DNA from: Lepidonotus clava
Taxonomy: Eukaryota; Annelida; Polychaeta; Phyllodocida; Polynoidae
NCBI GenBank assembly: GCA_936440205.1
Contig: OW387146.1
Location: 20,708,458 to 20,772,457, forward strand
DNA length: 64,000 nucleotides
Direction of reading: 5' to 3'
The position numbers and the translations under genes were made by a program. The notes under the pieces are model-generated. The model had not been told where the DNA came from. It did not search any database and saw only the letters and a list, made by a program, of their open reading frames with translations. Positions 24,106-37,060 of this stretch are shown piece by piece. The stretch's first letter is position 1, and each line of letters begins with the position of its first letter.

Positions 24106-25030
24106 TGACCCGAGCCTTGCCCTTTGTTCTGTGTACTAAGGTAGAAATGTAATTTATCAGGTTTATGTCTGATCATAGAGATACATACGTTATATATATG
24201 TCTATGGCCTGATCTAAGATTTCTTCATTTTATGTTACCTCTTTCAATGAATTGCTTACATCACGTTTGATAACATTTTAATTAAACCTAAATTACATCC
24301 CAGTGTAAGAACGATATCAACAAGTGCCTGGTTATAAATCCGCTGGTTGCTCAGTGTCATCCATGCATTGTACCTTTAGCACGCAGGTTACCTGACTGCA
24401 ACAGGGAAGCAGAGATTCTGAGCACCTCAGCAACTGCTCACACCATTATCACCCACTCCCCCCCCCCCCCTTTTCTCCCCCCTCCCACCCAACTCCTCCT
24501 AATACATCCTCCCCCCCCCCCCCCCCAAACCACACCCACACCCAACCCCCCAACTCCCCCCCTTGCACCCCCAAACCCTTGCCTGGAAATTTCCATGGCG
24601 ATGACTTAATCTGGACGAGCCCACTTTGCGCTATCAGCAAGGGGTGGCAGGTTGTCCAAGAAACAAAGTTGATGGATTGCAAAATTTAATGCACTCCAAA
24701 AAACGATCGTTTTTGAACGCGCCATACAATGGGAGTGGATATTGAGTGGTTCTGGGTCTATCCGGTTGGTGACGCGCTGGTAGGTTGTCATTCAAAAGGG
24801 ACGCTGGTTGTTTGATGGACATTCACACCACCCTCCCACCCCCCAATTCATTAGTCAGCATAGCCCAACCCGGCGCCTGCCTCTCACGCCCCAAGCCTTC
24901 TGGCCGGCATTCACACATTGAGTATCCACCATCACTGACTGGACACAACTCAACGTGTTAGTTACTACTACAAAACAACCATACCACACACAGAGAGAAA
25001 CTACTACCCCACACAGCTGGTTGGATAAGC
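24106..25030. other. Non-coding, then possible 5' UTR
   Basis: Long C runs at about 24458-24540. From about 24880 the sequence turns non-repetitive, leading to candidate exon 1b. Confidence 0.5.
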
Positions 25031-25048
25031 ATGGTCGCCGTGAAAATG
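25031..25048 (+). CDS. Candidate alternative first coding exon 1b (MVAVKM)
   Basis: ATG at 25031 reads MVAVKM and stops at the donor atg|gtaggt (GT at 25049), again in phase 0. The upstream 150 bp (about 24880-25030) is non-repetitive and looks like a 5' UTR rich in CA and AC. The peptide is too short to carry any family mark, so the case rests on ATG, donor and phase only. Confidence 0.3.
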
Positions 25049-25398
25049 GTAGGTTTTATCATTCACAAATAACAGATTTTCAATGATTTCTCGTTGTTTG
25101 GTTGTACACACGTGAGCGGACTGGGGGTGGGTTCGATTATAACCCATGGGTTACGCCGATGGGGATGCGGCGCCCTGATGCCGGCATGGTCGTGGTGGGC
25201 GGCTGGTGATGCCATGTGCTCACAAAGCGAACTCTGCAGCGCCGATGCCCTCAGTCTGAGAGCACTAGTTATGTGAGGGGGGAGGGGGGAGGCTCGGCGG
25301 AGAGTGTGCAAAGCTTTGGCTGATGACTGGTGGTGTGGTTCTAGACGAGTCTGTCTGGGAGGCGAGAACAGTGTTAGCAATAAGGCTCTGTCTGCTGG

Positions 25399-25583
25399 CA
25401 GGCGCGGATTTAGGGGGGGGGGGGGCGTGCCAGGCGTTCGTCCCCACCTTTTTTTTTGGCTAAATTTAACTTTTTTGAATGTAAAATTCCCCCAACCTCC
25501 GGCCCGGGTGCAGGCACAATTTTTGTTGTTGCACTCCCCCCCCCCCCCCCCCCCTTTTTTTCCAAATCCTGGATCCGCCCCTG
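25399..25583. mobile_element. CAGGGGCGGAT-type TIR element
   Basis: Begins caggcgcggatt and ends ggatccgcccctg, with exact 5-bp GCTGG duplications (25394-25398, 25584-25588). The left half holds a G run and the right half a long C run (about 25537-25554), which could pair as a hairpin. Confidence 0.88.
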
Positions 25584-26408
25584 GCTGGTGCCTTCATGAG
25601 TATTAGAGGTTATGTTTTTTGTTTGTGTTTTGAGGGTACGTAGCTCGAGGATTTAGGACTAAGGAAAAATAAGGATACTAATTTAACAATAGGATAGGGG
25701 GTATAACCACCATAAAATGGAAAGTAAATAACCACGCCCCGTGTTCTTAGATGGAGGTAAATATTGACATTTAGGCCTATAGAATTTTACTGAAATAACT
25801 TAACCCAAGAATGACATCGACAATTCACACAGACCCTAGAGCTATAAGGTGCCATTCACATTTGAACAGGATAACAAACCATGGACAGTTGATGATGTTT
25901 CAGGGAAACAGATTAATAATATGGAGGAGTGTTGAATTTGTAAATATTTTTACTCTTGCTCATGCTAGTTGAATCACACATGAATCTAAAGATATCACAT
26001 GGCAGTCTGGTGAAATGAGTTGTTGCGAGCCTCAAAACTAAACAGAGTGGGATGACTACATCTTAACGTTATTTTCATGTTGGGTAATTCCCCAAGGTAT
26101 CTTTCTGGAAAGCCTCATTCCCACGAGACATTTTTATCAGCGACTAGCATCTGTAGACTGGAAAGAGATGACAGATTCGCCGGATAAGTTGTTGGGCAAT
26201 TGCTTGGGCATCAGGGATATTATGCAAGTTTGACATATTTGTCTGTCACTTTTCCTGGAGATTTTTCTGGAGATTCCATTGCTGGTTGCCATGGCAGTTT
26301 CCCAGTCTGTGCCCCATACAACAGCTTTGTTCGGGGCAAGATAATGATTAATCAGAAGATATCTGTAATCAGAAGATAATCTTTAATCAGAAGATAATCA
26401 TTAATCAC

Positions 26409-26443
26409 CAGGGTACCAACCACACAGGCAAACAGGGAAAATG

Positions 26444-26491
<48 letters not shown>

Positions 26492-26761
26492 CAGGGAAAA
26501 CACAGGGAATTTGGAAATTTTGCCAAAACACAGAACAAAACAAAAGACAGGGAATTTCATTTAGCCAGGTCCTGAAATTCCTGATTCTCAAGATATTATG
26601 GATTTAACATTTTGTTGTTGGGTTGTCCAATTTTTTTCTGCATGCAGAGGCTATTAAATTTGACAAATTTGATGGATATATCACAGGGGAAAATTGCTGT
26701 GGGACAGAAATCTCAGGGAAAACACAGGGAATTTGAAAATGGACTTTCGGTTGGTACCCTG
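26409..26761. mobile_element. CAGGGTACCAACC short TIR element with a long internal A tract, complete
   Basis: Begins cagggtaccaacc and ends ggttggtaccctg, flanked by exact AATCAC duplications (26403-26408, 26762-26767). A run of about 41 A residues (26446-26486) replaces the short A tract of sister copies. Confidence 0.9.
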
Positions 26762-27309
26762 AATCACTGGTTGCTGGTCGCCTATCAACCAGTGATTAAT
26801 CATTATCTTCTGAGCAAGTCGGCCAACTAATCGGTGTTAAAATTGGCCTATTGTAGTACAATTCCTATCAAACATTCTCCATATTACGGTTCACCATTAA
26901 GGGTGATTATCTCGCACAACACCACCGGGTACAATCAGTCTCCTGCCTATCCTTTAGCATTGGCAGCAGTCTTCTTCCCTCAATAACTCCAAGACAAGTG
27001 TGAATTTAACATATATTTTAAAATGTATTACAGAATTAGGACTAAGCTTTCAATTGGAATCAATATTATCATTTAGTTTCGGTAATTTCTATTGCTAGGG
27101 CCTGAAACAAAAATCATAACATTGCCAGCATAGGACCAGAAACTGTGCCGAAGTAAAGGATTTCGGGAAATCTGGAGGAACCGTAATGCGGTGAAAGTAC
27201 ATTTCAATATATTGAATACTGAATCATCAATTATTTGATTTGATGAAAATATCAGCCAATTTTCCCGGTATAATTGGCCAGTTTTAGCGTTGACAGGTCT
27301 AATGACTTT

Positions 27310-27465
27310 GTCAAAATCGCTTAGTGGGTGTGGGGCTTAAATTGGATGTCAACATCGCTTAATGGGTATGAGGCTTAAATTGGATGTCAAAATCGCTTAG
27401 TGGGTATGAGGCTTAAATTGGATGTCAAAATCGTTTAGTGGGTATGAGGCTTAAATTTGACAACC
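27310..27465 (+). repeat. Four tandem 38-bp units derived from a TIR-element end
   Basis: gtcaaaatcgcttagtgggt repeats at 27310, 27348, 27386 and 27424, each followed by a gaggcttaaattgga-type end. The unit matches the right terminus of the AGCCCCATACCCACTA elements. Confidence 0.88.
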
Positions 27466-28308
27466 ACACGAAATGGAAGTTTCTATCCTCCCCCGTCCCC
27501 CTGATGGTGATAAATGACCGACCCGGCTAACAGCTGCACCCCCCCCCCCCTTCATGTGCTGATAAGGCGGGGGGGTCTGTTTATTATCGCTCACCCCCCA
27601 CGTGGGGGGGGGGGGGGGTGATAAGCAGGGGTCCCATTTTGTTGTTGTTTACATATCAGGAAATATAGTACGACGCAGTTTTCGGCTCCGTTTATGGCTA
27701 TCTTGAAAGGGGCTCTAGAAGTGCGGTCGGACAGCATGGGTTTGGGGTTTTACAATAGTCGACAAAATACTCATTGACATTTTGTATGTTCACATCCAAT
27801 GTAGAAATTGTTTGAAACTTTTAGGCAGGGGCAATGACAACACCAAAATAAATTATTTATCATAAATTATTGATTAGAGCAGAGAATACGTTAAAAGAAA
27901 TTACTATGAGACAACGAGGCATTTCCTGCGCAGTTCTTTATTTTTAACCTTTATTGTTACAGACAACTTTTCCAAAGGCTTAAGCTTGAACTTTTATTGC
28001 CGACCTTTATTGTTAGAGAATGAAAAACATACTCCTAAGGCAATTGTGGATATTCTACCAATATCAATGAAATCAATGAAAAACAAATCCTTATTATGAA
28101 ACAATGTAGACCTTTGTGATATAACGTGACAGAAAAGGGGTGATTATGATCATCTACAGGTCTTATACGACAATAAAAAAGTATTACAACTTTCTTTTTC
28201 GTCATAAACCACCTGCATAAAAAAACTTGCTGTGACCCAACAATAACAATAACAACGAACTGCCAACACACAAATTCCCCGTACAGCAAACCAACAATAG
28301 CCTACTTT

Positions 28309-28496
28309 TGCTAGAAAAGTCTCTTCAAACTGTTATTACAAACATTTTCTTTTTACAAAGGTAACTATATAGATTTCACAGACCAGCAGGCAGCTATATT
28401 CTTGCTAGAAAAGTCTCTTCAAACTGTTATAACAAACTTTTTTTTTTACAAAGATAACTATATAGATTTCTCAGACCAGCAGGCAGCTATATTCTA
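28309..28496 (+). repeat. 94-bp tandem duplication
   Basis: ctagaaaagtctcttcaaac to agcaggcagctatattc occurs twice, at 28311 and 28405, 94 bp apart. Confidence 0.92.
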
Positions 28497-28537
28497 TCAT
28501 AATATTATCAAAAACTCTGTGTAAAAGCATAGCAAAT

Positions 28538-28630
28538 ACATTGTGCATTAAGTGCAACGCATTGTGCATTATGTGAAATGCAACGCATTGTGCATTATGT
28601 GAAATGCAACGCATTGTGCATTATGTTAGG
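28538..28630 (+). repeat. 26-bp minisatellite, about three and a half units
   Basis: attgtgcattatgtgaaatg starts at 28561, 28587 and 28613. Confidence 0.9.
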
Positions 28631-28959
28631 TATTTCACATTATACATTGTGTACATACTAAACAGGATGAGTTGTGATACCTGCATGTGGCGAATACCAA
28701 AGTACACTGCGTTTGTTGAAATTGTACACAATGAGAGGGAAAAAACATGCATTATTAAGTAATTATATTGTTTTGTTGGAATATATTATGCGTAACAGGT
28801 AATGCTATGACGACATCGAAAGTGTTTACCATGATGAATTAAATTACAGGTTGTTTTTGTGCTATGAATTTCATAATTATAACATGAAGACGCGCAGTAC
28901 ATACATGATATCTAACTCCACAATGCATATCTTATGCATATCTCATGCTATACCATAGA

Positions 28960-29828
28960 TATGTTTCTCTGTAGCCGTACGTATTAAATAATTTTAGCAC
29001 GTTGTTAAAAACGACCTCCCACTCATCCTGTATGCAGAATGGTTCATGGTCTTTTCATTATCATAACGGAGCATATCCAATGCTATATCAAACAATTTTA
29101 GTACGTGTTGAAGAGCAATAATAGAACCATAATAACTTCATTTAAATGAGAGAAAAAAAAACCACCGCCCCTCATTGTTGATGCAGAATGGGTCATAGTT
29201 GTATTATAATGGAGCATATCTAATACCCTTTATAAGCATACGTCGAAGAACAATAGTACTGGAGTAATAATAAATATATTAAAACATTATATCAGTATCT
29301 CCTCATTGAGGAATAGTTGTATCATAACAGAGCATATCTAATACAGTATGAAACAATTTTAGCACATGTTGAAGAGCAATAATAGAACAACAGTTAGAGA
29401 AAGTATTCGTCCCTGTATATTGCCTATCGGAGGCGTTGGAGCAGGGGAGGGGATGCGTCGCAGGCTAAACAAAAGTAAACTCTTTTTTTTATAGAAATGA
29501 TGAAATCCCTTGTGCATAGCTATACCATATTCAAGGCTGTACATAAACATAATTATATGAGATGTATCCATGCATGTGCAGCAATATTAGAACAATATCA
29601 AACCTTTTTAATTAAATGATCTCACCGCCCCTTCATTGTGGATGCAGAGGCAGTATAGTTGTTTCAAAACAGCATATATCTAATGCCATGTCAAGCAATT
29701 TTAGTTTTACCACATGCTCATCAAGATAAATAATAGAACATTAATAAACCTTTTCAATTAAATGATCTCACCGCCCCCTCATTGTGGATGCAGAGTGGGT
29801 GTTAATGGTTGTATTATAACGGAGTGTT
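28960..29828 (+). repeat. Degenerate tandem array of roughly 120-150-bp units with an insertion
   Basis: Units share ctcattgtggatgcagaatg, gttgtattataacggagcat and gaagagcaataatagaac. Starts of gcatatc fall at about 29071, 29214, 29332 and 29672; the long gap holds unrelated sequence at about 29395-29575. Confidence 0.8.
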
Positions 29829-29944
29829 GTACCTGTGGGGAATAGCGTTCAAACCGCCGCAGGTCCCACCCATAAACCACGTGTCAGCCGTGGATGATGC
29901 AAGGACCGGTCGGCGGGCGGCAGGTTAGGGCCGGTTTACACTGG

Positions 29945-30216
29945 GCGCGGCATTCTTTGGGTCGGTAATCCGGGCATTTTTGCGTAGGTGGCGCTGCTGT
30001 AGTGGTCACCATTGGTGAATACAACCCCATAGGCTCGATGCTTAAGAATCAGACTTTTGGCTCTGGCAGGTGAAATGAAGAACCAATGATAAATTCTGAA
30101 AACTGATATATTGTTTACATAAATATGCTTAGAATCATGTAAAATATTGTAAACTATGGCGGCCTGATAAGGGTCCTGGGCATAGCAACAGCCAATGCCG
30201 ACCCAAAGAATGGCGC
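29945..30216. repeat. Inverted-repeat element with GCGC ends
   Basis: gcgcggcattctttgggtcg and its inverse at 30198-30216 (ccgacccaaagaatggcgc) bound a 272-bp stretch. No target duplication was seen. Confidence 0.75.
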
Positions 30217-30217
30217 T

Positions 30218-30470
30218 GTATGGGGCCTTCCATTTAGGAGCCTTCCATTTAGTATATACGCATCAAGGGGGGAGGGGGGTCCGAGATTTTTTTAAATGTG
30301 CGTACGTTCTAAATGGAAGAGCTCTTAGTAAGAACACATTCAAAACAATCTCAGACTCCCCCCCCCCCCCAGGCAAAAATACGTATTGAATATGTACTAG
30401 AATGTACGCACATTTTAAAATATATCGCCCCCCCCCCCTTCATACGTACATACTAAATGGAATACCCTAA
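30218..30470. mobile_element. GGGGCCTTCCAT family, compound copy
   Basis: ggggccttccatttagg is followed by a second start, gccttccatttagtatatac, and by inverse ends cgttctaaatggaagag (30305) and atactaaatggaatacc (30450). This is best read as two overlapping or nested copies. Confidence 0.65.
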
Positions 30471-30496
30471 ATCTCGGCACGGCACAGCAAATAGAT

Positions 30497-30672
30497 CAGG
30501 GGGTAAATCCAGGTCTTTGAAAAGGGGGAGGGGTGTTCCTAATATTATAGGGTATAAAATGTTGTGCATTTGCCCGAGGTTTTTTCTCCTTAGTTCCCAA
30601 TAATTCAAGTGGGGGGGGGGGGGGTCAGGACCTCCTGACGTCCCATGCATCCCCCACCCCAACCCGCCCCTG
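30497..30672. mobile_element. CAGGGGCGGAT-type TIR element, worn
   Basis: Left cagggggtaaatccagg and right aacccgcccctg. The flanks atagat and ttagat suggest a decayed duplication. There is a G run at about 30611-30623. Confidence 0.65.
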
Positions 30673-30885
30673 TTAGATTCCTCCAGGGACATTTCCAGAT
30701 GGCAGCACTGTTCAAACACAATACAGACCGTGTGCAGATAAACCAGATAATAGGCAATGCGACGCTGCAAATTATTTTACTGCCGATCTCAAATATCGCC
30801 GGTGGAAATAGGGGTATAATGATAGGCAATAATGATAAAAATGATTAGAAGAATTCAAAATTCTAATCATAAATGTGAAACCTAG

Positions 30886-30981
30886 AAACCACTAGTTGTT
30901 CACGCAATGATGCGCGGCGCGGCAAAAATAGTACAAATAGTATCACCGCGCCGCACCGCGTCTAGTGCGAACAAGCCCTAA
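30886..30981. repeat. Short CpG-rich palindrome
   Basis: gcgcggcgcggcaaaaatag faces tatcaccgcgccgcaccgcg around 30945; the outer flanks accactagttgttc and ctagtgcgaacaagccct also pair imperfectly. Confidence 0.65.
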
Positions 30982-31308
30982 GTTAAACGCGCCCAGCTCT
31001 CCAGCCAAGCCAGTAGGTGGGTTGGAGAGTGAATAGGCCTGAGAGCGGGAGACAGCTGTGACCGTCGGAGGGTTGAGTATTATACACCAGGATCGGTCTC
31101 TGAAAGTATCTATAACATCAGGAAAAACTTCATGAAATAATTCCGGTGGCGTCGTGTTGGGAGTAAGCTTAATTGTTAAAGCTGGAAGTTTTAAAATCTG
31201 GAAGTAAACAAGAGAAAACATCCACATTGTAAGCAGTTAGAGAGGATCCCACGTGTTTGGTGATGAGCTGTGATGCTATAACAGTATTTATAAGGTGCAT
31301 AATGTTTT

Positions 31309-31611
31309 AGGCTGTACAACGTTATAGGCTGCACAACGTTATAGGCTGTACAGCGTTATTGGGTTCACGTTATAGGCTACACAACGTTATGGTCTGCAAA
31401 ACGTTATAGACTGAACAACGTTACAGGAGAAACAACGTCATGGTCTGTATAACGTTACAGACTGAACAACGTTAAAGGACACAACGTTATTGGCTACACA
31501 ATGTTATAGACTGTAAGCATCCAAGGCTGCACAACGTCATATATTGTATAACGTTCAAGGCTACACAACATTACAGACTGCATAACGTTTTAAACTGCAC
31601 AACGTTATAAA
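31309..31611 (+). repeat. 17-bp array of about 18 units centred on AACGTT
   Basis: Units such as aggctgcacaacgttat repeat with 17-bp spacing; most keep the palindrome AACGTT while the other ten bases drift. Confidence 0.9.
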
Positions 31612-32160
31612 ACTGGCCAGTGAAAACATCTGGAAAGAGGATTTGCCTTTCATATTTAACGAGTGAAGATATAGACAAAAAGGAACATATTGACTTTGTG
31701 AGGTGGGTATAGAAACAAGACTGAAATAGATATATACTGTCTCAGCAGGATATTGTACACAACATTTGATACACAACATTTGATACCGCCTAAGACTAAG
31801 AGATACCAATCGGAGCTGGATGGAAAGTTCAAAACTCATATTAGAAATCACCGATAGCGGCTCTATACACAGCATTAAGGCTATCAATGATAGATGTTAT
31901 GAGAAAAAAGGCGGATGAAATAATACACACTACCAGGTAGGACATAAATATTGCATGGCTACATTAACGTCGAGAAAAAAGAAGACACCAAAAAGAATAG
32001 ACACATTTACATATATACTCTGACATCGAGTTCTTGGAAAGGAGACAAAAGAAAGAATAGACAATTAAGTATATTCTGCTCAAAAACCATCCAGTGAATG
32101 GAAACAAAAGGGAAAAAAACACTGATATGCTGAGTGAGGATATTCCATAACCAAATCTGA

Positions 32161-32262
32161 ACTAGTACGAGTATCAGAACTAGTACTACAAGTGTCAGAA
32201 CTAGTACCACAAGTGTCAAAACTAGTACCGCAATTGCCAGAACTAGTACTACAAGTGTCAAA
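32161..32262 (+). repeat. 21-bp minisatellite, five units
   Basis: actagtac recurs at 32161, 32179, 32200, 32221 and 32242, with cacaagtgtca between copies. Confidence 0.88.
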
Positions 32263-32490
32263 CGATAGAGAAAGTACAAAGGATTAAGGACAACATAAGG
32301 GGTCAGTCCCCAGAGTCTTGTGACCTTTGACCTCTATCTTGACCCCCCCCCCCCCTCCCCCCACCAGGACGCGACCACTGACCACTACAGACGGTCACTG
32401 ACCAGTGGTCATTGAGTGACCAGGGACAGGCGAGAAGTGTTGCATCAGCTTCCCAGTGTTATTTTAAAGCCGGATACTCAGCCTTACAGG

Positions 32491-32496
32491 ATGGAA
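32491..32496 (+). CDS. Candidate alternative first coding exon 1c (ME)
   Basis: cttacaggATGGAA|gtaagt: a two-codon start followed by a consensus donor (GT at 32497), phase 0. An in-frame TGA at 32413-32415 with no ATG in between makes 32491 the first start in frame. It is the nearest of the three candidates to exon 2 (6.3 kb) and would give a protein beginning [16 protein letters not shown]. Two codons plus a donor can occur by chance. Confidence 0.35.
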
Positions 32497-33284
32497 GTAA
32501 GTAGAGATTGTAGCTGTACTAGTCTTAAAAGTTTGACTGTTGCAAAATCAAAAGTCTGGGAAAACTTAGAAATATTACCCCCAAAAATAGCTGAAGAGGG
32601 TTTTCTTCATCGTATCACAGTCATATGTTTTCTTTATGATATACAAAGACTTTATTTTTAGATGTTGTAAAATGGCATTGCCGATAATGAACTTACAACT
32701 CTGATTCTAAAATAAAAGAACTTATTAGAAGTGAAGTCGTTGTGCAAAAAACGTCACAACTCTCAAACTGGGTTTGGCACCACATTGATGAACAATTTTA
32801 AATGAACAGTAATCTCAATTTCATAATATTCCAGTACCAAATTACCCATCATCCCATTAAATGATGGAAGAATAATCAAAAGTTGGACTCATTTCATAGC
32901 CAGATATGATGGAGACCACATGCATAGTGATCACCAAAAAGTAGTCAAGTGACCACATCTGCAAAACTTCTATAAGTTACAAAAAGCCATCCTTGTTTGA
33001 ATACTTGGTTTACTGTAATGCACGGTCTGTGCCTGTGACATATGGCAGTCAGTAGTGATGATAGGTGTGATGGGCTCAAGGAGTGGTCATTGATTGAGGA
33101 GACAAATTGCACGCACGTGCCTCCCCCCTACACACATACCCACAATGACATGTACATTTATCACCCGCATGGTCGACGAGCGGTGCATACTATTTAATAT
33201 ACAGGGAAGTGTGTACTGACAGGCTGTACGTACTGCTCCTTGTTTTCAGTATTAACAACAGCCTTTGAATATTTTTGGGTGATG

Positions 33285-33425
33285 GAATATAGAAGAATCT
33301 TTGGGGTCGTCCTTGGGGGCAGTATGCACCTATCGGGGTTGTACGGCCCGAGGGCAAAGCCCGAGGGCTGTGACTAAACCCTCTGGGTCGGACAGCCATG
33401 CTCGGATGCCCCCTCGGTTCTTCTT
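33285..33425. repeat. Weak palindromic stretch
   Basis: cccgagggcaaagcccgagg around 33350 and the flanks gaagaatctttggggtcgtc and ccccctcggttcttctt pair imperfectly. Possibly an old TIR element. Confidence 0.4.
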
Positions 33426-36400
33426 ATTGATAGCATTGCAAAGGTACGAAGTAGTAAACTCATACTAATATAACTAAAGAACGTACCTCTCCATCTATAC
33501 ATTGAGGCAGGCATGCAGCTGAAGTACCATTTATCACTGAGAAGTATAATTAATTATAAAGATTTGGTATCCCAGTTTGAATATAACAGTAGTTAGGAGG
33601 GACACCTACTATACAGTAAAACCTTCGATATCACATGCTGCATCCTGGGAGTAAACTCCCAAAATTTCAGAAAGTTCCATGTTTCTGCCATTAGATCAAA
33701 GAAGGGCTACCTCAACTAACCCAAAAGGCCCCAAAATGTGCTAAGCCTTCTACAAAGCCTACTAATGCCTACCCTTAGGCCTACCCTTAGGCCTCAAATA
33801 GGGCCCCTTAGATGTGTGAGGACCGCTTATCCAGTCTCAAAGAAGTGGGGTTTCCTTGGATAAGGAATATTTGTCTCTCTTATTTACCCAAACTCTAGTA
33901 TGAACCCAGACACAGTGGGTAGAACCCTTATCTTCTTGCCTATCAAACAGTCTCAAGTCGCGCCTTCAGATTAAGGGATTAGACTTAGGTTAATTGCACA
34001 CCTGTCTGCAAGTTAACACTAACGAAGTGAAGATTGGTCCAGCCAAATACAATTAATTTCAGCTTTTTTCTGACAACTCTGACGTTTCACAGGTGTCCTA
34101 ACTCTATGGACCTGATTTTCTGAATAAGATATTGTAATTTTGATAAGATGCTGTTCTTGACTTGCCATCATATATGTGAGCAACCTAAGGTAATAACCTT
34201 TCAGGTTTCTCACAGCTTATAGCATGTGAGAAACCCACGTATAAAATTGCCTGTGTGAAACCCAACAATTATCCCCTTGAGAAACTCACTGTTTGATCTA
34301 TATAGAATCTGAAATGTTATGTATCAACTTCCCCTGCCTGTTGTTTCCATTTTCACCAGATGTTGATAGGAACAGTTTTCTCTGTTAAATCACATTCATT
34401 TTTATGTTGAAAAACTGGATAATGATTAAATTAGAGTATTGACTTGTGTCTCATAGATTAAAATAACGGCCGATGTTTTTTTTAGCAAGCTGTCAGCCAT
34501 CTGCGTAGATAATTTAATATTTTTGCCCAACATTGACGTTACCTGATTAGGATTAACTGACATTAATTTCCAACATTGCACAATCATGTTTTGATTGTCT
34601 CTTTACTTGTGTCATTATATTTTGACATGGATTTATGATGTTTGGATCCAGATTTGTAAGGAACATGAGGGTCATTTGTACCAGTTAAATAATGTCATTT
34701 CTATAAATTCATGGTTATGTTTAGAGTCAGCTGGAGTTGAATAGTGAAAATGACGTTGTAATTATGACAATGAATAATTGCATGGAATAACTATTTCAAT
34801 TAAAAGTCGTTCGGTCGTTGGCTCAATATCATGAAAAAGAAATATATAAACATATTATTTCTATTTAAGATTTAGACAAAATATATTATAATCATAACAA
34901 TTAAATGTCCCACAAAGCACTGTAAACTTTTTTATTCACGCTTTACTGATTTTCGCTGCTCTAAAATCGATGAATTTATGTGTCATTCTATGTACCAAGA
35001 TTTTGTCATAAGGAGAAAGTGAGTTAAACTTTCTAACATATTAATGTAACCGCAAAATGGTGTTTTTGCTTTTTTACCTCGCGAAAATGTAAACACGCGA
35101 AAATATCTATCTTCACAGTAACAACAGCTGGTTTGGTGTGACTTGATATGAACAACTCAAACAGCTGTTTTTACAAACCACAGACACCCCAATAAATCTA
35201 TAGCTGTAGCCGTAAAAATCGAAATATAAGTAGGACGTTGTAGAGTGGGTGTAGAAAAAGCCTTTGCAATGTTGCCCAGCTAAATTTGTCGCAGTTTTAG
35301 AACATGTTAAATCTAAAACATTCAGTGGCGAACTTGTTTAGTTTTTCTTTCATAGAAACAACGCTGGTCTACCGCCGAGGTTATTGTATTTTCAGATTGG
35401 TTCATGAGTTATATGTTTGGTTAAAACATGGAGAGTAAAATAAGAATGAAGAAAACCTAACAATATTTATGGTCGGTGTGGTTGAGTACGAGTAAGATTT
35501 CAGTGTCCTTCCCATGTCCAAAATAATTCAAAGAGATCGAAGTTATTAAAAGACTTTTTAAAGGAGCTTCATGACGTAGTAATCAACTTTGAAATTTGTT
35601 TGAATTCCTTTTGTTTTTATTCATTTACTTATCTTTTTTTTCTAAATTGTATATACAAGATGAAACATACTTGGTATGAGCATACACATAAGGAAACATC
35701 TCGAATAATTCGCCTATAAGCAGACATCTCTTATTATATATTTAGAAAACAAGCAATTATAAACATGCATCTATAAACAAATATCTACCACCAAAGACAT
35801 AGATAGCAATATTTATCTCTATGCTACCACCGTGCGCCTGTAGACACAAGTCTATAATCACACAGCTAAAAACATACAACCAAAAAACATACATCATGCC
35901 AGTCACGTTTTTGAAGTCGCACGCGCGCACCAAAGATAAGGGATAGATACAGTGTTGGAAAATTACTGGCTGTACCTCGTATGACCTATGATAACCAAAT
36001 GGATGTTACATAAAGGTTCACATTACCCCAGTATCACTCGATATCTGTTATCAAACGGCTACATCTTATCTTTGAATTTGTCACTCTTCACACAGTCATT
36101 ATCTGCAACTTGTGATGATACCCGCCGTACAAACAAAAACAAGCAGAATACCCTCCCCTCCCAACCACCCAAAAAAAGAAGAAAAAAAAAAAAAAAAAGA
36201 ATTCATTCCAATCTTGTCTTCTTTTTACGTGCGAGTCCTATTCGGAAGATCAAAAGAATTCTGGAGAATGGCATTGTAGTATTGATAATGATATTTTTTT
36301 CAAATATATTTTAAAAATACATGTGTCTAGCCAGCAAATTGGGATTCATGAAAAATAGCCCTCCAAAAATAATTTTAAAAATAATATCGATATTTTAACC

Positions 36401-36859
36401 TAGATCAGCCGCACTTGGGTACATCTTGATTCAAAGTCATCTTCATATAATAACATGAAATGATGCTGATAAATTTCGTTACATTACCTATTGGTTTTTA
36501 CTTGTGTCCTTTCAAATAATTTTTATTTAATCATGATCCCTCGTAAAATACCAGCCACATACCAGACAAATGTTGAAAGCGTGAATGGAAAGTTTTAGCT
36601 CAGTATCTTTGATAGCCAACCAGGAATCCCTGTTTAAAAGTTTCCAAACTTTTCAACTGCGGAAAACTTCAAATGAAGGGATACTTTGATGCTACAAACA
36701 AGAACGCAAATAAAGGCCCTACCTCTTGTGTCTAGGCAGAAAAGTTTTCTCAAATTGGCACTGTAGTGACTTCTTCATTAGTGTAGCGCCCTACAGTCAT
36801 AATAGACCTGACCAATGTATTGTGGCATGGATTCCTATGGGCCCAGGCAAAAGTTGTTG

Positions 36860-37060
36860 GGACCAAGGAATCTATTGGATGCTTCTTTGGGATGGTTCAC
36901 TGCGCAAACTCCTGAAAAAAGTGTATAGAGAGAAAACAAGTTCTTAACAACAGGCTAAAGGTACACGTATTGGGATCAAGGTATCTTTGGGATGGTTCAC
37001 TGCGCAGACGCGTGAAAAAGGTGTATAGAAAGAAAACAAGTTCTTCACAACAAGTTGTGA
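36860..37060 (+). repeat. 100-bp tandem duplication
   Basis: gggatggttcactgcgca and gaaaacaagttctt occur at 36889-36950 and 36989-37050. Confidence 0.85.

Noticed and set aside
26446-26486. Poly(A) tail of a retrocopy or processed pseudogene
   Set aside because: The A run lies inside a complete TIR element with a 6-bp duplication; it is an expanded internal A tract.
31309-31611. CRISPR or tRNA-like array at the 17-bp repeat
   Set aside because: No spacers and no cloverleaf; it is a degenerate minisatellite.
32416-32661. 81-codon ORF continuing through the candidate exon 1c donor
   Set aside because: It begins at GTG directly after a stop. The part after the donor shows no family similarity, and splicing to exon 2 is the better reading.
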